64,000 nt of DNA from Lineus longissimus. Taxonomy: Eukaryota > Nemertea > Pilidiophora > Heteronemertea > Lineidae. The stretch spans positions 15,481,292 to 15,545,291 of the forward strand of contig NC_088312.1 in assembly GCF_910592395.1 (NCBI RefSeq). The letters run 5' to 3'. Positions within the stretch are counted from its first letter, which is position 1. Every line of letters begins with the position of its first letter. The notes beneath the pieces are model-generated. The model was not told the DNA's origin, ran no database searches, and saw nothing but the letters and a program-made list of their open reading frames with translations. The position numbers and the translations under genes are program-made. Of the stretch, positions 55,432 through 64,000 are shown piece by piece.

Positions 55432-58400
55432 CTTTAATAGATTCTAAAAATATTGTGCTCAAAAGCTATTTCAAGGCAACTGAAATCAAAAAAAAGTTAA
55501 AAACGATACAATTTAAAAATCATTTAATTTTTTTTTTACTAATTTGGAAATATGTAGCACCTTACACTGTTAACCATGTGAAAACCATGCAATTGGCCGG
55601 CCCAAACATTCAACACTCATGTATCAAAACTTTTCCAATCTGTCTGGTTTCATTATAAGCTAAGACAGTGCTCTCTGTTCTCTGACATGACACAATAAAC
55701 CAAATGATGACGAAAAGTTTGCTTCAGATTGCAGATTAATCCAGATAGATCGCTGATAATGACTCTGTCTATCCAATAATGCGCTGTATCACCTGTGTCA
55801 AATCAGCTTTCTCTTCGATTGCCAATTACAAAAGGATCGGTGATAAATTGTCAATCTTGACGGATTGTGGGGCCATATATTGGCACTAATTTGGTCAGGG
55901 CGGTAACATTTCTCGATTACTTCTTAATGCGTACCACCTGCAGCGTGTAATGATCGGTCACGTTTCCTGAGACACTTGTGAAAATCTGTTTGGGACACGT
56001 TCTCTCATCAAAAGATGACTGACTGCTCCTTCTCCTCCATTGTTAGCGTCAATATTTATACCACTTGATGCACTTCTCTCAGGCATTTGCACAATTTTCA
56101 GTGTCTGATCTTTTATTCAAAGACACTAATTCTATACTTAAGTAGAAATGCATGTGCTGAATTTTTCAGTAGTCTTGTGTAAATGAACTGCGGTGTGTGA
56201 AAGGAAGTTTGGTGAGAGTGTGACTCTGTGAATGAGTTTGAGGACAATAAACATTTTAGGAATTCTGTGAACTGTCGTCTTTGTTCAAGTCTAGTGGGAT
56301 GCATGCCATGATAGGCCTTCGCAGGGCATAGTGTGAGAAATACTACTTCCGCTCATTGTTTAATCCAGGGCAGTAAACTCCACTCGTTTCCTCCCATTGT
56401 CGTTTATTTGTTTGTGTTTTATAATCAACTTATCTGTCATGAGATATCTTTTGTGTGAGTGGCTGTGCAGACTTTTTGATAGTGTGATGCTGCTTGTGAA
56501 TGAATAAGATGTCACGCAAGGTGTTCGTCCCCCTGCTGGGTTATACAGGGCAGGTCCCACACACGCAGAATGGCAGAGATGGCACTTCTATTCTCCCTAG
56601 AGACTCTCTTAAGGTGAACTGTATGTAGGAGATCAATGCATCTTCCCTGTTTCATGTGGACTTGAAGTGTAACGAAAATATACAGATCCTTCCCCTTTTG
56701 TAAAAGGCTCCATGCCAGGTCACAGTGCCGTAAATCGGATTATCAGGTTTGATAAACATATCACGAGACAAAACTAGTGTTGTGCGATGTCAAGTAACGA
56801 CATGTCTGATGGTATTTGTGATGTCAGACTACGCTGATTTGTCGTGGATTGGAAGTTTATTGGCCCTGAAAATAATGCATTTTTGCATTGGGCAATGTCT
56901 TTGGGTTCTTTAGTATCTGCTCCAGTATGGCCAGTAATGATAGGTATATGTCATACAGAATCTTCTTCACAAGCGCGTCATAAGTAGAGCCTGCTATACT
57001 GACAGGAAGAACATTCCAATGGCCCAATTCTTAGTTGTATAGGGTGGACAAGTGCACATATATTAATGCTGACGGGGTATAGCCCATTGAAAAATAGCAA
57101 TTCGCATTGAAATACCCTTGCGTAACAAAAAATGTGATGAATGGACTCTACTTCGGGTAGATATAGCAAGCTTATTTGTAAACTGTGTTCTTGTTGCCAG
57201 TGCAGTCCGAAGGTGTCACAGAGTCTAATCTTAAGGGTCGAAATCGGCCCATGCAAGACACTGCATTAAGAGCACCCAAGTAGTGCTGCAAATTGAAATA
57301 AAACGGGATTCTGAATGCAGTCATCTTGACCAGTGAGTGGTCTCCAGATTCGTTGGCATCATCTGCCTTAATCAAAGGAAAACCACGTCTTCAACTATCA
57401 CAATGGAAAGCTGTGAAAAACAGTTGGTGATTTGAGATTGTATCAGGGTTGCGCTTCTCAAGATAGAAGATAATTAGTGAGTCTGTGAGAGCATGTCAGC
57501 CAGTGTCATTTGTGAGCTGTGTGCCCTTGTCACTGCCTTTGTTGGCTATTGTCGCCGGTCTCACTAGACGTATTATTATAGAGCTCTGTAAGATAGATTA
57601 GGAGTCAACCATCTTTCTTATGAGAGGGGCAACTCCAGCTGCATTGGGTTGCACCTTCTTGTACCCATAATGAAGAATTTAATAAAGATTAGTCTTTATT
57701 ATTAAGTCTTGATGTAACAGTACTTAGTCTAATCTATCCCTGAATGACACAATTTAGTTTTCAGATGTCCTAGCGGTTCTCTGAACATGGATACTGTTAA
57801 GTCAATCTGGAAGTCTCCTGTCCATTCACCAGGAGACCCTTGGATGGCCAAATCTTTGAGCATGTCAAAATTCCCTGTAATAAATGCTGATATATTTTAA
57901 CATTGTTCTCATCTTATTTTATTTGCAGGTAGGTGTAACATGCAATTTCTGGTCTTGAATAAGACTTGTTGAAGGTAGGAAACGACTATTAGTGATTGCA
58001 AGATTAATCTTTACTTAGTGACTGGGAAATAAACATTAACGGGACTACAAGTTACCATGGACAAACCTCTGTTTGTGAAAAGATAGTTTTGATATGCTGG
58101 GCACTCATGCCCTCGGTTTGATGATTAAAAATGTCCCTGCAGAAGTCCATCTAATCTGTCCATTCCATCCAGTTAACCTATGTTGATATTGTCTTTGAAT
58201 GAATTAACAGCAGTTATCTTTCAACGCCCGGCCACTGAATGAATCAAGACCAAAATCAACAATATGCAAGTAATTAATGGCCAGATCTCATGATAGCAAC
58301 CCTGGATGTTATCAAAACAGCCTGCCATTCATCCAGCTAGCCTCCTTATGGCACTTGCAATGAAATTTTTAGGGCTATGCCAAAATAACCAGTAGGGCCG

Positions 58401-61400
58401 TATTAGTTGTTTTGGAAATATAGTTGATGCCCATGGGCGGATATATTTTCAGTTTGCTGCAGTTATGGCCATGCATGAAATACATTTTTTTTTAACTCAC
58501 AAGTTTGTGGCAAACTCACATAAGACCGGTTTAGGTAAGCTGATACTAGTTATAATCAATCTAAACCAGGACCTTAAATTGCCGTGAAAATGGAGCATTC
58601 TGAACTGACAGTGATAACTAAAGTGGGGGGAAAAGTTACAGTCCAAATCACAATTGTCATCATTGGTAATTATGCGCTACCCTGCAGCGCATGGGTCGTG
58701 TGTAAGTCGTGCGTAGGTCGCATATAATTTACGTGAAACATTGAGAGATGCGCGTCACAGGTGCATCATTGACGCGCAATTCGGAGCGTATGTCACTGAC
58801 GCGAAGCAGGACCGATGTCACTTGTGATTTGGACTGTAATGAAGTTCGATGTGTCATAAAGTCCTGTGCAAAGACGTTCGTGCCAAACTCATAAATCGGC
58901 TTAATACGAGGAATCTTGGAATTCTTCAAAAACCATTGTCAATAAAATCCGCTGAAATAATTTGTACTTTGTCATTTGTAGCTCTTAGTTAGGGTTGCAA
59001 AACCTGCATAATAGCTGGCGATGGGCTGAGGCCCCAGGTTCTTTCATCATAATGAAGTGTTCATCTACGCTTTCTGATTAGAAAGTACATAGAACAATGG
59101 TGATGTTGAGTCCTGTGTCCTGTGTCCTGTGTCCTGTGCACCATTTTCCCTTAGACACTGATTTCCCAGGAGGATTTGTCTGACATCTTGGATGGGTGCA
59201 CTGTCTGTCTTCAATTATATCCGCATGGGCCAGATATTGTTTTATTTTATCATTTTATCATCAAGTGATTTATGCCATATGGTATACTGTGAAGAATGAA
59301 ATAGGAGAGCTTCAACATTATCAACAATTAATTTAGGCTATTAATTATTGGAATTGAGTCTAGATTAGTCTGTACTTGGTATTGTTTAAGTGATGCTTCG
59401 TAGCTTAAAAATCTGTCACTGCTTGTTGCTGTATTAAAACAAATTTTGCATGTTCTGAGTGTTTGAAATATGACATTGTATTCCAGCATGCTATTAATAG
59501 TTACCAGCGTATCCTTTAGCTTTAGCTACTGGACATGCACTGTTGGCGAGGCATCATGCTTCAATGAACAAGAATGGGGAACATTCAACAGTCACTGTCC
59601 ACCTTTGGTCTGTCCCACACTCCTAACTTCCTTCTGATAATTGTCAATTAATAATAGGGGTGCGGTGACATGAACAGAGGGGTGGGCTCTGTTTGTGTTC
59701 AAATGTGACTGAATCTGCCGCAGGTGAAGGGTTATAACCCATGCCCCCTGGGAGCCAATACCAGCATCAGTTAACAATGTGGCAAAATACGGTTTATTAA
59801 AGAGGAGCCTATTTTGATGAGGCCACCTGAAAGCCTATTGTCATCGACTGACCATAGGATGACCACTTCTGGTTGTGCTCGGCCTCAAGTAGTCATTAGT
59901 GGTCTCAAGTCATCCTCAACTACCAATTTGGAGATATTTTGAGAATAGGGAACAACTACTTATCTCTTACAATGTGCTTGATAGGCAGTCAGTGAAATGA
60001 CACTAATTGTTTGAGATAGTTATACCATTGAGGTGATGGCTCAAGTTGGATTAATAAACTATTTAACTTCCTGTACACCTTACGTGCCAGGGACTTTTTT
60101 CATCTTAAATTGTAAAACTGTACTTGTTCTCCTGAGCTGCATGATTTAAGTTGGATGAGTTTGTGGACCCATTTTGACTCATTCTACCCTGACATGAGGG
60201 ACTCCATGGAGTGCACGTTTTACATGGCTGGTCACCACCATAATAAGATCCACATGAAATAGTGTGGGAGTGGACATGGGCTAACACCTGAACAGAAGTG
60301 TGCTCAAGCTTGAACCGGAATGAATTACGATTAGCACTGAAAACATTTCCCTGATTATTTAACTGGTGATTACTGCTGTTCTCCAGAACAGATAATTGTT
60401 CCATTACATCGAAACATTTAAGTTGACCATTAACGACAATACCAATGAGTGAAGATAAGTCTGAAATATTTTGCCTGTTGTTGTCTTGAAAACAACCACA
60501 CACTCATGCATCCTTTTAAGTCAGGGACACGGTTTCTGTAGTCAGTATCACATCATTATGCAGTGTAATGACAAGTGGAGCATGCATCTGTGTTTTGTTG
60601 TGTTTTTCCGCACAGCTTTATTACTCACCGGTGCGAAAAAACACAGTTTAATACACTGACTCGATGCGCCATCTGTCACCACCTGTCACCACCTTACAGA
60701 TGTCTGTTGTTTCCTCTGATGAGAACAAACAGCTTCAACAGCTGGCAGAATTAGTGACTTTTTAGGGTGGTGACAGAATGCTGCTTCACATTGACATTTT
60801 GTATTATATTTTCTGAGCCAGAGCTGATGTCTTTACACTAAAAGTGCATAAGGGTTTTTCTAGAAACATATTTCCATATCTGCATCTTATTGATGTCCAT
60901 CCAATGAAAATATCTAATTTTTGATTGCGTTATTTAAAGAAACCAATTTGACCAATGTTTTGACTTCAGGATTTTACTGCACTGGGTCTCTATGGATTTG
61001 ACAAATCTGTGTGTTGAAGCGGATGATGAAAGTTTTGGTTTAATATAAAGCAGAATTAAAAATATTATTTTAGCAGCTGAGCCAACCTTCAAATATCCAA
61101 TTGGAGTTAAATATAACAGCTTGGGTGGCCAGAATCCTCCATTTCTAAAATTCAACTTTTTCATCAGTTGTACATGTCCTGCTTTTCATTCAGGTATTAT
61201 GATTTTGACATGAGTACATGTACCTGTTTCACATTGTGACAAACTAGATAGATTCATTGAAGATTTTATAAAAATGTCAATTGGCATGTCATTGGGTTTA
61301 TCAAATTGCTTGTGTCTGTTGTGTTAAATTCACATTCATCACACGCTTTCTCTCTGAACAATGTGATGAAACAACTGGTCTTAAGGTATGAATCCAGGCT

Positions 61401-62935
61401 TGAACAACCTTTATTGGCAAATCCTACACGTTGAAAATTGTTTACACTCCATGAAATTCGTTCTTAGAGGTCAGTAGTCTGGTCTGGAAGTATGAATCAG
61501 GTGTTAGAATTAAAATGGGGAAACAAGTTGTCTCAATTCAACAAATTTTGTAAAACTTCTGATTTGTAATACAAAGAGCAACTTAAAGATTTTTAAAAAA
61601 ACACCAACTTAGCATTGAAAAATCTTGAGTTTATTTTTGAGTCAGTTGGATTTCCAGCTGTTAACAGTTTTTTTTGAGCTACCAACCATACGACAGTTAC
61701 CAGCAGTATATCACAGACAGTACTCATCTACATCTACCTGCAGATCTGCTTTCAGTTTGTGAAGTCCACTTAACAACCTCAAGCACCAATCATTTTTATC
61801 TGAAGCTGGGCATAGCGATAGATATATGCAATATCTAGCAATAAGCTTGGTGCTGGTAAGGATGCAAGGAGCTTTACCAGTAGGTATAGGCATATGAATA
61901 CTACATCTACTATACTGCTCCAGCTACATATCTTCAAGACTGATTAAATGGTTGAACAAGACACTGTAGTGCATCATGAATCCTGATGTATCACCAAACC
62001 AGACTCCTTCTGGTTAAACTTGCGTCGCTAACAAATGATATTATGATGATCACATTACCATGTGAGACAACCTGGAAAGCCGCTAGACATGTGAATAATT
62101 GTCTAGAACGGAGAACCCCCATTTGTATGAGTGCTGTGTCGCATATCAAGCATCTGGTTACTCAGAGAGAGCATCGCCTCTGCGACATTACGGCCCAGTA
62201 TCACATTACAAGTGGTATTAGTCCATCCAGCTTCCCAAGATGGACAAAAGCTTGCGATTCCTTTGGTTCACCTTTAACTGACGCAGGAAATCCTGGCGGG
62301 AATGGATGACTAATGCACAATAGATTATCAGTATTGTTCTGAGGGGAAGGATGGCACCAGCTAAGCTCCTTCTCGACTAAAAGCTAAATGCAGGCTCCTA
62401 AGGTCAGAATTAAAAGAAACATTTGATAGAATGGATTGGAGGAGATGAAGAAGCAGATTAGAGCACCCATGCATTTTCTGGGGTGTCTCATTTGTCACCT
62501 CAAGGTCGTCTGTGATCTCGGATGATTTGCTTGATGGTTTTTTAAACAGCTTCGTTTCCGATAAGCAAGAATGAATATCTTTCTTTCTATTCTATTCCTC
62601 TCTTCACCAATAGCTGGATATAAGCCTATGATCCATAGAGGCACCTTTTTGAAGGAAATTTTGAGTAACCTTACTTCCAGTTTTATTATTGAAAAATATT
62701 TTGGAATGTACTTGTCTTTTCAACGAACAGGATATTGCAATAACTTAAAAGATTTGTTAAGCTGAGCTACTAATTTTTGCGAGTTTAAAAAATATGTAAT
62801 GCTATTTATCTGGAAACAAGTGCCACAAAAATCCTACAAGAGATTTTTATGAAATCGCATGAGATATGTTGGTGGCATTAGTAATGAGCGTACCAAAACA
62901 AAGTTAAATTCCTTTGTTTTCCCTGTTGGAACTAT
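55432..62935. other. Putative intron, nothing recognised
   Basis: A long stretch without repeats shared elsewhere in the window. The only local structure is four copies of GTGTCCT at about 59116-59138. No exon supported. Confidence 0.4.
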
Positions 62936-62993
62936 AACGTGGTGATAGTGCGCTTCTAAACTATATAGTTTAGAAGCACACTATCACCATGTT
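62936..62993. repeat. 58-bp near-perfect palindrome
   Basis: Two 29-base arms meet with no spacer at CTATATAG. Only two positions differ (one gives G-U if transcribed from the plus strand, the other C-A). It could be a cruciform site, the junction of a tiny MITE, or a small-RNA hairpin; the near-complete pairing is less like a typical animal miRNA precursor. Confidence 0.9.
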
Positions 62994-63645
62994 GTGTTCA
63001 TTTTGTCGAGCTTTATGAAATGTTTTGACGTGAGACTTTTACATGACTACACGCTGTAGGCCCTAAGAGTAGAGGGTATTTATCGTTCTTCACCAATCCT
63101 GCCACAAACCAATATTTTGTATTGACATGTCAACAAACATCTTTGTCTGCTGGTATAAATTCATTAGATATGGAAAAAGCAGCTACCGTGTAGGAAATCC
63201 TGTTTTTACATTTCTTTGAAGTTTTGATTTCTTTTGTGGGTGCCGAGTTTACTCACACTTTATAAGACATATCAATTTTGCCCGCCTTCATTTACAAAGG
63301 AATTCTGATCAGTTTTCGAGTGGTAAATAATGTGTTTACATTACAGCATATTCAATCGATATTATTCTGGTGGTGGTAACACTACAGGCCTGTATCAATA
63401 TAATGGTCTAACTGGTTAAAATCACAGTTGAACTAAAATGTTATATATTGAATTGTATGCCTGATTAGATTGCTCTGATTAATTTTGATTTACCAACCAT
63501 AAAAACAGCTTATTGTGTGTTTAGCTGGAAGTATTTAGTTAGAACCACTAGAAGTGTGAAATTTCATGCCCAAACATTATTCCAGAGCTTCAAAATATCA
63601 TAATATGTGTTTTACCACAGCTATAATGAACAGCCATCCTGAAAT

Positions 63646-64000
63646 ATGTCTGCTGACAAGTTAGTTGCAATATTTGACAGGCAGAGACAATTCCTGCTTT
63701 TCTATTTGCCGATTAAAATCAACACAATGTTTTTTAGAAGGATATTAAATGTTCGGCATTGTCAACTTCAGGCTTCGAAATTCACTTTTAAGACGAACAA
63801 AATAATTTTTGCAGAAAAGAAGGCTCGTTTGGTGAAAAAGGGCACAATTTTAATTGGATTTGATGAAAACAAAGGTGCCTTTGTAATGGAAGAAATATGC
63901 AGGAAAGAAGTCAACAGGGGGAGGGTATCGGATGCAATTGCCTTCGATGCCTCGGATAAATTTGATCCCTGCAACTTCTGTGTCATCTGCTGTTGTCTGG
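63646..64000 (+). CDS. Open frame running off the window end; possible exon, product unknown
   Basis: The frame opens after a stop at 63640-63642, has ATG at 63646 and is open for 118 codons to the last base. The part after the acceptor-like AACTTCAG (to 63771) looks most protein-like: charged and balanced, with ILIGFDENKGAFVMEEICRK and a Cys cluster CNFCVICCC near the edge. Entering at 63772 requires phase 0, which does not match the phase 1 donor at 20130, so at least one exon would be missing between them if they belong together. I do not recognise the family. The upstream part may be intron that is open by chance. Confidence 0.4.
   Translation, partial: MSADKLVAIFDRQRQFLLFYLPIKINTMFFRRILNVRHCQLQASKFTFKTNKIIFAEKKARLVKKGTILIGFDENKGAFVMEEICRKEVNRGRVSDAIAFDASDKFDPCNFCVICCCL

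Noticed and set aside
1-64000. CRISPR array, operon, or bacterial defence system
   Set aside because: The tandem arrays have no unique spacers between conserved repeats, no cas-like frames are present, and the gene structure is eukaryotic.

Overview
This window looks like nuclear DNA from a marine invertebrate (deuterostome or lophotrochozoan; I cannot fix the phylum). The evidence is short exons with canonical GT/AG splice sites, long AT-leaning introns, tRNA-derived SINEs, CR1/L2-like LINE fragments, many MITEs, minisatellites, and frequent TAGGCCT and ACATGTA words. There is no prokaryotic operon, CRISPR array or rRNA. Most long open frames are chance or repeat-driven.

Region 1 (1-9.95 kb, + strand): the 3' end of a UBXN11 (UBX-domain protein 11, 'Socius') orthologue. 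Four exons (73-357, 1175-1245, 3131-3274, 9673-9805) join in one frame and encode the rest of the SEP domain and a C-terminal UBX domain; a poly(A) signal follows. The introns hold SINEs, two long inverted repeats, a piggyBac remnant that keeps the transposase C-terminal cysteine-rich domain, a TTAA-flanked MITE, a dispersed intronic repeat interrupted by a pogo/Tigger-like element, an internal LINE fragment and a Tc1/mariner-like MITE.

Region 2 (9.95-19.1 kb): intergenic and dominated by a layered satellite. A 45-bp array abuts a related 56-bp array, with decayed relatives on both sides. Two insertions sit inside the satellite field: an internally deleted Polinton/Maverick-like element (13551-14986) with about 180-bp terminal inverted repeats and a decayed PolB-upstream frame, and a 5'-truncated LINE (15644-16622) with an 8-bp target duplication. 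A second type of tRNA-derived SINE lies near 17.7 kb.

Region 3 (19.1-64 kb, + strand): a probable second gene starts here. Promoter-like motifs lie at 19.14-19.43 kb, and a first coding exon at 20070-20130 encodes a signal peptide and ends at a good GT donor. No later exon could be proved. The next 43 kb reads as intron. It carries five copies of one TTAA-bounded MITE (including the one in region 1), two of another, seven copies of a CAGTGGAACCTC MITE (again counting region 1), a Harbinger-like MITE, a foldback-type element whose arms are tandem repeats, an exact 80-bp array in two subfamilies, a pyrimidine-rich 22-23-bp array and a GAT-rich array. A reading frame opens at 63646 and runs off the window end; it may be an exon of this or another gene.

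I found no new defence or enzymatic system. The most unusual items are the Maverick derivative that contains an inverted copy of its own flanking satellite, the foldback element, and a near-perfect 58-bp palindrome.
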